DNA of 43,765 nucleotides from Lachnospiraceae bacterium (GTDB taxonomy: Bacteria; Bacillota; Clostridia; Lachnospirales; Lachnospiraceae), in assembly GCA_016281385.1 (NCBI GenBank), contig JAEEIN010000153.1:1-43765 (forward strand), written 5' to 3'. This document shows, piece after piece, positions 7,836 through 15,277 of the stretch. A model generated the notes under the pieces. It did not search any database. It saw only the letters and a program-made list of their open reading frames with translations, and was not told where the DNA came from. The position numbers and the translations under genes are program-made. Numbering within the stretch: position 1 is the stretch's first letter; each line of letters begins with the position of its first letter.

Positions 7836-8063
7836 TTACTTTTGATTTTTCTCTATAAGTTTAATGATATCATCAATGTTGGCAAAATTCTCAGGAACTA
7901 TATCCATTCCGGGAATTTTTATCTCAAATTCAGATTCAAGTAAAGATACCAGTTCTATTACATTAAAGGAATCCAGTAATTCATCCGCCAAAAAATCCGT
8001 ACTGGACTCAAAGTCCCCATCACAGTTTAAAATGCTAAGCAATTCATATACTTTTTCTTTCAT
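7836..8063 (-). CDS. Acyl carrier protein, PENF class (ACP 1)
   Basis: This protein has 75 residues. The four-helix carrier pattern has the phosphopantetheine attachment Ser32 in LLDSFNVIEL, followed by helix 3 in VPENFANIDDIIKLIE. The D-S-[FYL] plus P-E-N-F signature is shared with the carriers at 8078 and 17315 and recalls DltC-type peptidyl carriers more than AcpP. It needs conversion to the holo form by a phosphopantetheinyl transferase, which is not encoded here. GGAGTG precedes the ATG. It lies 13 bp before the Cys-only KAS III-like gene and 14 bp after a second carrier gene. Confidence 0.92.
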   Translation of the reverse strand: MKEKVYELLSILNCDGDFESSTDFLADELLDSFNVIELVSLLESEFEIKIPGMDIVPENFANIDDIIKLIEKNQK

Positions 8064-8077
8064 TTTTTACACTCCAA

Positions 8078-8308
8078 TCAGTTGTCCTTATAATTTGTTA
8101 TCAGTGTACAAAGCGCCTCGAGATTGGCAAAATTCTCAGGTATTATCTCGACAGGATCTATCATAATATTGTATGAATCTTCCAATTCTGTAATAAGTAC
8201 CATCATATCGTAAGAATCAAGTAGTCCGTCTTCAATATAATTGTTACTGTTTGCATAATCATAGTCCGGATGAATTGATAATAGTAATTCCAATATCCTA
8301 TTCTTCAT
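8078..8308 (-). CDS. Acyl carrier protein, PENF class (ACP 2)
   Basis: This protein has 76 residues, with Ser32 in LLDSYDMMVL as the predicted phosphopantetheine site and IPENFANLEALCTLI as helix 3. It is clearly paralogous to ACP 1, with the same Ser position and the same P-E-N-F-A-N motif, so a tandem duplication is likely. AAAGGAG precedes the ATG. Two adjacent carriers before the degenerate KAS III pair suggest that one holds the donor and one the acceptor, or that both are loaded in parallel. Confidence 0.92.
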   Translation of the reverse strand: MKNRILELLLSIHPDYDYANSNNYIEDGLLDSYDMMVLITELEDSYNIMIDPVEIIPENFANLEALCTLITNYKDN

Positions 8309-8321
8309 GATAAGCTCCTTT

Positions 8322-8804
8322 CTAAACAGATACTATACGCTCAATAGAAAGTATCTTCTTTGCCTTGATCTTTCTTGCTTCAAGATCATTCTTGATCTCG
8401 TCAAAATAATATACCGGAGTAACTATGATAGCATCTACTTCCGGTATTTCCCCCTCATAGTCAAGCCCGAAAAGAGGAATTTCCTGAAAATAACCGGTAT
8501 CACTGATTGCTTTATCCATAAGATAAGCAATCTCTACTCCACTATTCTTTACATAGTAAAAAAACAGTTCTCCCAAAGAAGCTGTCCCGTATATGGCAAT
8601 CTTTGATATTCGACGTTTTCTGAAATACTCTTCAAAAAAAGCTTCATCTACATGATTAGATATCCAATGAAACATTGTGCGATTGATTGCATTAACTCTT
8701 TCAGATTCTCTGATCGCATTATAAGATCTTTCCTTATTGATCATCGAATTACGTATTATTATAAAAATACCTACAATAGAAAAAATAATGCCTTTTTTTT
8801 TCAT
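8322..8804 (-). CDS. Small Rossmann-like sugar/nucleotide-sensor domain protein with N-terminal membrane segment
   Basis: This protein has 160 residues. Residues 3-18 (KKGIIFSIVGIFIIIR) form one hydrophobic segment, either an anchor or an uncleaved signal. The core, from about residue 68, reads ISKIAIYGTASLGELFFYYV, then IAYLMDK, IPLFG and DAIIVTPVYYFDEI. This is the beta-alpha-beta pattern of the PglD_N/FlaA1-type domains found in front of sugar acyltransferases and in glycan-modification proteins. The gene lies directly before a hexapeptide-repeat acyltransferase gene in window order, and the same domain occurs at the N-terminus of the WcbI-like protein at 2370. No catalytic motif was identified. 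Confidence 0.55.
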   Translation of the reverse strand: MKKKGIIFSIVGIFIIIRNSMINKERSYNAIRESERVNAINRTMFHWISNHVDEAFFEEYFRKRRISKIAIYGTASLGELFFYYVKNSGVEIAYLMDKAISDTGYFQEIPLFGLDYEGEIPEVDAIIVTPVYYFDEIKNDLEARKIKAKKILSIERIVSV

Positions 8805-8811
8805 CTGATCA

Positions 8812-9450
8812 TTAACTCCTTTTATCTTTATACCCTACAATCCTTGCCGGATTACCTGCTACGATTGCATAATCAGGTACATTTCTTGTCACTACACTGC
8901 CTGCCGCTACAACCGCATACTTTCCGATATAAGTACAATCCGGAAGTATTATCGCACCGGTTCCAACCCAGGAATAGGAACATATCCTAACCTGAGAAAA
9001 CTTTATGTGGTGAGGTCCCATCCCATCCCATCGATTTTTACGAACAGGGTGATTGTGAGAATAAACGGTAACATGATCGGACAGACGGGCATAATCCTCT
9101 AAAACTACGCCTCCGCTGTAATCAATCATACAATCGTCAGCAATCTGAACATAATCGCCTACAATCAAATCGCCACTATATGACAAATGTGGCTTTTTAA
9201 GTTTTAACCGATTTCCAAGATAAGTAGGAAATCCCATGTCAAACATGCAATGATAGAGGTCATATCTTAATTTCCACAAAAAAGTGATTCTTGCAAAAGA
9301 TGATTCGGAAAAGATCATTATCTTTCTTCTTATCTCATATTTCCTAGATGAAGCGACCCATTTTTTGCTGATCTTTCTAAGCAGTTCATGTTTCTTCTTT
9401 AAATATAATTTTCGCCATTCCTTCTTTTTTTCATACTTCTTAATATACAT
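8812..9450 (-). CDS. Left-handed beta-helix (hexapeptide repeat) acyltransferase
   Basis: This protein has 212 residues. From residue 100 it carries hexapeptide turns (DLIVGDYVQIADDCMIDY, VVLEDYARLSDHVTVYSHNHP, VRICSYSWVGTGAIILPDCT, YIGKYAVVAAGSVVTRNVPD, YAIVAGNPARIVG). The His in the SHNHP turn is the usual catalytic base of CatB/LacA/WbbJ-type transferases. These trimers use acyl-CoA or acyl-ACP and commonly O-acylate sugars. The first 60 residues are very basic (repeated KK and KKK) and could touch membranes or nucleic acid. AAGGA precedes the ATG. It follows the carrier protein at 9459, so the donor may be carrier-bound rather than acetyl-CoA (inference). Confidence 0.85.
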   Translation of the reverse strand: MYIKKYEKKKEWRKLYLKKKHELLRKISKKWVASSRKYEIRRKIMIFSESSFARITFLWKLRYDLYHCMFDMGFPTYLGNRLKLKKPHLSYSGDLIVGDYVQIADDCMIDYSGGVVLEDYARLSDHVTVYSHNHPVRKNRWDGMGPHHIKFSQVRICSYSWVGTGAIILPDCTYIGKYAVVAAGSVVTRNVPDYAIVAGNPARIVGYKDKRS

Positions 9451-9458
9451 ACTATTTA

Positions 9459-9680
9459 TTAATCCTTAAAATAATCTACGGCATCCTGTACAACAACAAA
9501 AGTTGCAACGTCATTTACAGATATTGTTCTGCCTGCTTTTTCCTTAACAATAGTTAAAAATGACAATTTGCTTAATGAATCCCATTCAGGCATATCTTCA
9601 AGTATATCCATAGGGTCCAGGACATCTCTTTCAAGATCCATGGCATCTTCTAACATAGAGATTACATCTTTTTCTTTCAT
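9459..9680 (-). CDS. Acyl carrier protein, WDS class (ACP 3)
   Basis: This is a 73-residue carrier from the ATG at 9680, which has GGAGG nine bases upstream. A second ATG at 9686 would sit only three bases from that site. The attachment Ser is in PEWDSLSKLSFLTIV. Helix 3 lacks the P-E-N-F motif, placing it with the carrier at 12284 and apart from the other three. It follows the adenylating enzyme at 9683 almost without a gap, which suggests that enzyme loads it. Confidence 0.9.
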   Translation of the reverse strand: MKEKDVISMLEDAMDLERDVLDPMDILEDMPEWDSLSKLSFLTIVKEKAGRTISVNDVATFVVVQDAVDYFKD

Positions 9681-9682
9681 GC

Positions 9683-11200
9683 TCATCTTCCTCCTAAATA
9701 ATCGTTTGCAAGTTTCTTTCTGTCTATCTTTCCGTTATCATTGTACGGAAAAACATCCAGGCAAATATATTTTGCAGGTACCATATATTTGGGCAATACA
9801 GTTTGAAGATATTTTCTTATCTCTTTTTGTTCAATATCACCTTGATAAAAAAGCACTATCTTATTTTCTTCTTTGTGGAATGAAGCGCAGCAATTATCCA
9901 CCTTAGAATTTCCCAAAGCTGCAGTCTCAATCTCACCAAGTTCAATCCTATATCCCATATATTTTATTTGAAAATCTCTTCGGCCCAAAAATTCAATTTC
10001 TCCACGCTCATTATAACTGGCAAGATCTCCGGTCCGATAAATCTTCTCTTCATAATATGGATTAAGTGGATTTTGACAAAATGCCGTTTTTGTTTTTTCC
10101 GGATTGTTCCAGTATCCAACTGCAAGTCCGGTCCCTCTTACACACAATTCTCCCGGAATATTTGGCTCCACAACTCTATGATCATCTTCATCTAATAATA
10201 TTATTTCTGTGTTTCTGCATGCCCGTCCGATCGGAAGAGGATCATCGTCTTTGAATTGGCGATCTACAACATAATATGAACAAACATCGGTGATTTCTGT
10301 AGGCCCATACATATTTACATACATTGCATCCGGAACATATTTACGCCAATGATTTAACTGTTTATTCGGCATAACTTCACCGCAAAAGAGAATTCTCTTT
10401 ATTCCCTCGCATTTCATTTCCGAAAGAACATCTGCATTTGCAACCGTAATCAGTGCGCTGGGCACCCAGAAAATCGTATTTATCCCATTTGAAGATACAT
10501 ATTCCATGAGTTTTGCCGGCCAGGGAAACAACTCAGGAGGAATAATATTCATTTCGCTACCTTTGTATAACATAGAATATATGTCTAATATCGAATTATC
10601 AAAGTAAAATGGAGCCTGATTTCCAAAAACAAATGTCTCGTCTATATGGAATGTATCTGCAAGCCATTCTGCATAATCAATTATGCCCCGATGGGTAATT
10701 GACACACCTTTTGGAATTCCCGTAGAGCCGGATGTAAAAAAAACATAAGCCAGATCCGTATCTATATTTCGATCATAATAACTGTCTTCAAGTGATAATT
10801 CGCAAATACCCTCGGTATCAATATCAATTATACGATCTGCAGGTATACCGTTTTCTTCCAGTTTTTTTATACTATCACCCACAGAAACATACAGAATTGG
10901 ATTAAGCTGGTCAATTATTCCCTGTACCTTGGCAAACGGAAAAGTAACATCGGTTGGAGTATAAAAATTCCCGGAATACAATATTCCCATAAATGCAACA
11001 ATGCTATTATACGATTTGGGAACATAAACCATTATTGGGCTTTTAACCGCATCAGTTTTACCTTTTATCATGCCGGCAACTTTTAATGCCTTGCTTCGTA
11101 AATCTCCAAAGGTAATACTACCTGTCGAATCTTTGATAGCAATCTTGTTCTTATACTTTTTTGCTGATTCTTCCAAAAAACATAAAACGGTGTTTTTCAT
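9683..11200 (-). CDS. Free-standing adenylation enzyme (DltA/NRPS A-domain type)
   Basis: This 505-residue ANL-superfamily enzyme activates an acid with ATP and loads a carrier thiol. Core motifs are present: A3 FTSGSTGIPKG (155-165), A4 FDNS (200-203, with the Asp that binds the alpha-amino group in amino-acid-activating domains), A5 NMYGPTE, A7 YRTGD and A10 NGKIDRKKL with the catalytic Lys. The retained Asp and the DltA-like size point to an amino acid substrate; the specificity is unknown. It is closely similar along its whole length to the enzyme at 18285, so the two are paralogues. AGGAG precedes the ATG, and the next gene downstream is a carrier protein. Confidence 0.9.
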   Translation of the reverse strand: MKNTVLCFLEESAKKYKNKIAIKDSTGSITFGDLRSKALKVAGMIKGKTDAVKSPIMVYVPKSYNSIVAFMGILYSGNFYTPTDVTFPFAKVQGIIDQLNPILYVSVGDSIKKLEENGIPADRIIDIDTEGICELSLEDSYYDRNIDTDLAYVFFTSGSTGIPKGVSITHRGIIDYAEWLADTFHIDETFVFGNQAPFYFDNSILDIYSMLYKGSEMNIIPPELFPWPAKLMEYVSSNGINTIFWVPSALITVANADVLSEMKCEGIKRILFCGEVMPNKQLNHWRKYVPDAMYVNMYGPTEITDVCSYYVVDRQFKDDDPLPIGRACRNTEIILLDEDDHRVVEPNIPGELCVRGTGLAVGYWNNPEKTKTAFCQNPLNPYYEEKIYRTGDLASYNERGEIEFLGRRDFQIKYMGYRIELGEIETAALGNSKVDNCCASFHKEENKIVLFYQGDIEQKEIRKYLQTVLPKYMVPAKYICLDVFPYNDNGKIDRKKLANDYLGGR

Positions 11201-11210
11201 TTTCGCTCCT

Positions 11211-12275
11211 TTATAAGTCGGATACTATATTTTCACAAAAATCCAAGTCTCCTATTTCCATATATATGGATGACCATGTAAGACCCGCCCCAAAGCCGGA
11301 TAAAATGCATTTCTTTAATCCTTGTCTCATAAACTCATTTGAAACATATGTTGTGATAACCGCAGGAATAGTTCCTGAATTGGAATTACCCAATTCCTGA
11401 GTTAAATTCATGGGTACTTTTTCCTCTGGCACACCCATTGCAGCAGAAAGTTTTTCAAGCATATATCGATTTGGTTGGTGAAATAGATACCAATCCACAT
11501 CTTCCTTTGATATATTTGCACGCTTACAAATATCTTCTATTGCCGGCGGAAGCTCCTTTTGAACAAAATTGAAAACGGAAGATCCATCCATATCTATTTT
11601 TGAAAACGGAAGACTGCTGGTTTCTCGGTTTATCATTTGAGGAGTCATCGGGCTCCTTAATCCACCATGTCGTATGATCAACGCCTCTCTCTGACTTCCA
11701 TCATTGAAAAAGCTGCAAAAGATCCTTCCCGCTCTGTCAGAGTTCTCTATAACGGTAATGTTGGCAATGTCTCCCCCAAAATTCGGATGTTCAAGCTTCC
11801 TTCCTGCCCCAAACGGGCATCGATTTAAATTGTCTCCGGTACACAAAATGACCTTTCGTCCATCCTGTATCTTGTCTAACAACATGAACGACTCAATCAG
11901 TCCAACAGTAAATCCACTGCAGGCCTGTGGAATATCGATGCAGAAAACGTCCGTTCCCAACCCTAGTTCGCCCTGTATGATCTGACTGACAGTCGGAATA
12001 ATGTGATCCTGTGACAATGTAACTACAACAATCGCTCCAATATCTTCTTTTTTTAACCGACCTGAATCAATTAATTTATTCAATCCAAATAACAGCATAT
12101 CAGACACCGTTGTCGTTGCCTTAGTGCGTCTTCTTGCCCCATATCCGATTATTTTCTTTAAGCGGATTGTTTTTTTATTATTCGGATCCTCTATTTCATC
12201 TTCCATGTAAAATGTTTTTTCAGGAAGAACAGACAAAATGCCCGTAATCTTTTTATTCTCAAATTCAAAGTACAT
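11211..12275 (-). CDS. 3-oxoacyl-ACP synthase III family enzyme, complete triad
   Basis: This is a 354-residue KAS III (FabH-like) condensing enzyme. The catalytic triad is intact: Cys119 in IPQACSGFTVGL, His266 in FHQPNRYML and Asn297 in LGNSNSGTIP. The product of such enzymes is a beta-ketoacyl-ACP made from an acyl-CoA or acyl-ACP starter and malonyl-ACP. The N-terminal IIGYGARRRTK segment is shared with the Cys-only paralogue at 6785, so one probably arose from the other. At 354 residues it is longer than housekeeping FabH (about 320). The start ATG has AGGTGG upstream. It lies 8 bp after the carrier gene at 12284 and 10 bp before the adenylation gene at 9683. Confidence 0.92.
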   Translation of the reverse strand: MYFEFENKKITGILSVLPEKTFYMEDEIEDPNNKKTIRLKKIIGYGARRRTKATTTVSDMLLFGLNKLIDSGRLKKEDIGAIVVVTLSQDHIIPTVSQIIQGELGLGTDVFCIDIPQACSGFTVGLIESFMLLDKIQDGRKVILCTGDNLNRCPFGAGRKLEHPNFGGDIANITVIENSDRAGRIFCSFFNDGSQREALIIRHGGLRSPMTPQMINRETSSLPFSKIDMDGSSVFNFVQKELPPAIEDICKRANISKEDVDWYLFHQPNRYMLEKLSAAMGVPEEKVPMNLTQELGNSNSGTIPAVITTYVSNEFMRQGLKKCILSGFGAGLTWSSIYMEIGDLDFCENIVSDL

Positions 12276-12283
12276 ACATCCAC

Positions 12284-12502
12284 CTAATCGAAGAGATCAA
12301 AAATGTCTTTAACCGTTTTTAATTTCACAATATCGTCAGCATGCATAAAAACTCCTTTTCTTTCCTGTATCTCTGCAATTATGGAAAGAACTGCGACTGA
12401 ATCCCAGCTTTCGAAATCTTCAAGCAATGCATCCTCTAAAACTTCGTCCTCTTCTACTTCCAAAATTTCTGCCAGCACTTCACATTTTTCCTGTTTACTC
12501 AT
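12284..12502 (-). CDS. Acyl carrier protein, WDS class (ACP 4)
   Basis: This is a very acidic 72-residue carrier. Ser35 in FESWDSVAVLS is the phosphopantetheine site. The helix 3 region VKLKTVKDIFDLFD lacks the P-E-N-F motif, as in ACP 3. AGGAGG lies five bases before the ATG. The gene sits between the two KAS III genes that keep full triads, so it is a good candidate for the malonyl-loaded or growing-chain carrier (inference). Confidence 0.92.
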   Translation of the reverse strand: MSKQEKCEVLAEILEVEEDEVLEDALLEDFESWDSVAVLSIIAEIQERKGVFMHADDIVKLKTVKDIFDLFD

Positions 12503-12525
12503 GTATTCCTCCTATTTTTGTTTTA

Positions 12526-13509
12526 TTATATAGATTCAATTGGAAATACAGCATCCGATGATATTTTTATTATCGCTGTATTCCAAGACAATCCTATTCC
12601 AAATCCGCACAAGAAAAGTGTAATACTTTTCTTTCTGCTAAATTCAGATATATTACTGCATATACTTATGGGAATCGATGAACTTGATGTATTCCCATAT
12701 TCTTCATAAGAAATCAAAACCTTATCCATGGGAATCTTACATTCATAAGCAATCCCTTCTACAGACATCTTTTGAGATTGATGAAAAACATAATAGTCAA
12801 TATCCGAATCTTCAATTTCAAATTTGGACATTGTCTCCTTTATGGCATCACAAACGTCATTCATCGAAAAAAGCAAGACCGCATTTCCGTCCATAACAGT
12901 TTTCCCGCCTTTTGTGATGTAAAGCAGATCATATCGACTTCCATCGGTAAATTGCGAATATCTTATCCCTTCAGATGCCTTGTCAATCTCTATTGCTGTA
13001 GCAGTTACACCGCATCCAAACAAAAGAGCGTCTTTGCCAACTTCCTTATCTTTTGGTATGTCCCATATTGCATCACCTGTTATAAGAAGTCCTTTTCCAC
13101 CGGTATTTTTTATAAGCGACCCAACTATCTCCAATCCACTTATATAACCTGCGCAACCAAGGTTGACATCAAATGCAAAACAATCCGTGCCGATTTTCAA
13201 CTCTTTTTGTATGATCATTGCCGTAGACGGAGCTGACAATTCCGGAGTCTGTGTGACAAAAACAAGAACTCTTATATCATTTCTGTCCCACAACAAATTA
13301 TTGATAATATTATTTGCCGCAACTGTTGCCAGTTGAGATATGGTCTGTTTCTCCTCCAGAACATGCCTTTGCCTTATTCCGGTAAGTTTGACCTGTTTCT
13401 TTGTTTTACGGTCCTCAATTCCCTCTATATAATCGTAATTATCAAAGATCATCTTCGGCACAACAGATTCGATACCCGAAATCTTTATACCTTCATATCT
13501 GCCAAACAT
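12526..13509 (-). CDS. 3-oxoacyl-ACP synthase III family enzyme, complete triad
   Basis: This protein has 327 residues, the normal FabH length. The triad is intact: Cys119 in NLGCAGYISGL, His243 in FHQSQKMSV and Asn273 in YGNTSSSSIP. The usual Asn of H-Q-x-N is Gln246 here (HQSQ), a modest departure. The ITGIR-Q-R-H-type element near residue 45 (TGIRQRHVLEE) is like standard FabH and unlike the RRRTK element of the 354- and 345-residue paralogues. It therefore belongs to a different KAS III subgroup and may catalyse a different condensation step. GAGGTGG precedes the ATG. Confidence 0.92.
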   Translation of the reverse strand: MFGRYEGIKISGIESVVPKMIFDNYDYIEGIEDRKTKKQVKLTGIRQRHVLEEKQTISQLATVAANNIINNLLWDRNDIRVLVFVTQTPELSAPSTAMIIQKELKIGTDCFAFDVNLGCAGYISGLEIVGSLIKNTGGKGLLITGDAIWDIPKDKEVGKDALLFGCGVTATAIEIDKASEGIRYSQFTDGSRYDLLYITKGGKTVMDGNAVLLFSMNDVCDAIKETMSKFEIEDSDIDYYVFHQSQKMSVEGIAYECKIPMDKVLISYEEYGNTSSSSIPISICSNISEFSRKKSITLFLCGFGIGLSWNTAIIKISSDAVFPIESI

Positions 13510-13520
13510 AAGCCACCTCT

Positions 13521-14261
13521 CTATCCGATTCCTTTATATCCGGCCCCGAGAGTGATTGAAGTTCCTGTAATATACGAACTATTTTCGGATAAAAGGAAAA
13601 GAATACTCTCTATCACCTGTGATATCGGAATAGCGCCATAATTCTGCTTTTCTTTTACAGAATCAAGCTCTTCCTCTGTCCACTCAGCATCATCTGATGC
13701 CATCCTGGACTGAACTATTGCCGGCATAACTGTATTGATCCGTATCTTTCTTTTTGCAAATTCCTTAGACAAAGATACCACCTGCACATTCATTGCAGCT
13801 TTGCTCATTGCATATGCAGACAATCCTGCTTCCTTTAATTCGGCAGCATAAGATGAAATGCCGACAATGGATGAGCACGAATTACTTATTTTTACACTTT
13901 GAAACTGTCTGCACATCTCATAAAAGCCAAATACATTCGTTTTGAATACCTCTTCTATTTCACCGGAACGCATAACCTTAATAGGTTTTACAGGACATAT
14001 TCCCGCACAATAAACCATTCCATCGAGCTTAATATCTTTATTTTTTATAGTTTCAAAAAGCCGATTGATTGAATCATTGTCACATACATCACACTGAATC
14101 ATCAGATGATCCGAATCAATAAGCTTACTTACCTCTTCCAATTTTTCAATTCTTCTGGCGCATCCAATCACATAAGTATCTCTTTGTCCCGCAAGCCGAA
14201 TTAACAGTTCTTTTCCTATTCCCGAAGATGCACCTACTATCAAAATATACTTCTTTTCCAT
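13521..14261 (-). CDS. Short-chain dehydrogenase/reductase (FabG-like)
   Basis: This 246-residue classical SDR has the dinucleotide motif GASSGIG at residues 10-16, a YCAG element (NNAG position), Ser in GISSYAA and the Y-x-x-x-K pair in YAMSKAA. The likely reaction is NAD(P)H-dependent reduction of the beta-keto group made by the KAS III enzymes. The C-terminus SSYITGTSITLGAGYKGIG is typical of FabG-like enzymes. The start has GGAGACAGG upstream. It is the only obvious ketoreductase in the cluster. No dehydratase or enoyl reductase accompanies it, so beta-hydroxy products are expected unless housekeeping enzymes act. Confidence 0.92.
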   Translation of the reverse strand: MEKKYILIVGASSGIGKELLIRLAGQRDTYVIGCARRIEKLEEVSKLIDSDHLMIQCDVCDNDSINRLFETIKNKDIKLDGMVYCAGICPVKPIKVMRSGEIEEVFKTNVFGFYEMCRQFQSVKISNSCSSIVGISSYAAELKEAGLSAYAMSKAAMNVQVVSLSKEFAKRKIRINTVMPAIVQSRMASDDAEWTEEELDSVKEKQNYGAIPISQVIESILFLLSENSSYITGTSITLGAGYKGIG

Positions 14262-14274
14262 TTTTACCTGTCTC

Positions 14275-15264
14275 CTAACAGGGTCTGTCCTGGTCGCCGT
14301 CCCCCCTAAACAGTTTCAATCCCTCAAATGATGGTTCAAACATATATATATTCACATTCTTTTTTTCGTAAGGTCTGAAATAATTGGGGATAACATTTTC
14401 TGTCATATCATCACAAGGCAGAAACCCTCCTGCAAGATACAACTCAGTATTTATTCCGTATGAATAAACATCTATAAACTCATATTCACGCTCTACCATA
14501 ATTTGATCCAGAAACTGTGCCATTATGGTTATTTTTTGTTCGTCGCCGTAATAATCTATGAGCTTCCATGATTTATGTCCATCATATTCTTCTTCGCGAG
14601 TTACGATTACAGCCTTCTCGGTTTTGACATTTCCCTGAATACACCATAATTCATATTTAAACAACGGATGATCAAAATATCTGTGCTTTATATATTCATA
14701 ATTTTTTCTGAAAACTGCATTTTCCAAAATTGATTCCGGAATAGTTTTTTTAAAATCATCCATATTCTTTATAGGAAAAAAATTATCCGAAGAATGAACT
14801 ATCGGAGGAATAGTATGATCTTTTATATCTGCAATATGATACTCCTCCAAACTGTTTAGCCGGTAATAGTGGTCCATGCATATTACTTTTTTACCACGAA
14901 TCCTTGCCAGCTCTATCGCTTTTTTCCTAAGGCCCGCACCGCCGAGATAGCGCATCGAAGTATTGGTTTTGAGATATTCTACCATTTTCTGTCCCAAAAA
15001 CATCGGCGACCCTTTTCTGACTCTCCATATAGTTTCAAAACAATCCGGACAATCGTCTGAAGTATATGGCATATACCCATATATTCCATATATATCCCCA
15101 TTATCATCTGAAGCTATTATAAACGTCACCTTATCATCTTTTAGGAAACTCCATTCAAAAAAGGCTCTGTCAACTGCCAGCTTGTCAGATTTACGCCAAT
15201 GAACATCTATAAAATTCATAATTCCGGGGATGTCATTTTTTGTCGCATGTCGAATTATAATCAT
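14275..15264 (-). CDS. GNAT-like acyltransferase
   Basis: This protein has 329 residues from the ATG at 15264. A TTG at 15285 would also be in frame but has no ribosome binding site and overlaps the upstream gene. The N-terminus IIIRHATKNDIPGIMNFI followed by TFIIASDDNGDIYGIYGYMP is the opening beta-alpha-alpha-beta of a GNAT fold. A long C-terminal half with a second beta-rich module suggests a tandem or extended GNAT. The pyrophosphate loop is not obvious, so catalysis is uncertain. This gene marks the start of the AT-rich half of the operon: its codons strongly favour A/T compared with the genes upstream. Confidence 0.65.
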   Translation of the reverse strand: MIIIRHATKNDIPGIMNFIDVHWRKSDKLAVDRAFFEWSFLKDDKVTFIIASDDNGDIYGIYGYMPYTSDDCPDCFETIWRVRKGSPMFLGQKMVEYLKTNTSMRYLGGAGLRKKAIELARIRGKKVICMDHYYRLNSLEEYHIADIKDHTIPPIVHSSDNFFPIKNMDDFKKTIPESILENAVFRKNYEYIKHRYFDHPLFKYELWCIQGNVKTEKAVIVTREEEYDGHKSWKLIDYYGDEQKITIMAQFLDQIMVEREYEFIDVYSYGINTELYLAGGFLPCDDMTENVIPNYFRPYEKKNVNIYMFEPSFEGLKLFRGDGDQDRPC

Positions 15265-15277
15265 TAGGTTGCCCACG

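Noticed and set aside
9683-11200. dlt operon (D-alanylation of teichoic acid)
   Set aside because: The ligase and a carrier are DltA/DltC-like, but DltB and DltD are absent and the neighbours are KAS III genes.
11211-13509. Housekeeping fatty-acid (fab) operon
   Set aside because: There are four KAS III paralogues, no FabF, FabZ or FabK/FabI, and no accC/accB. The composition does not fit primary fatty acid synthesis.
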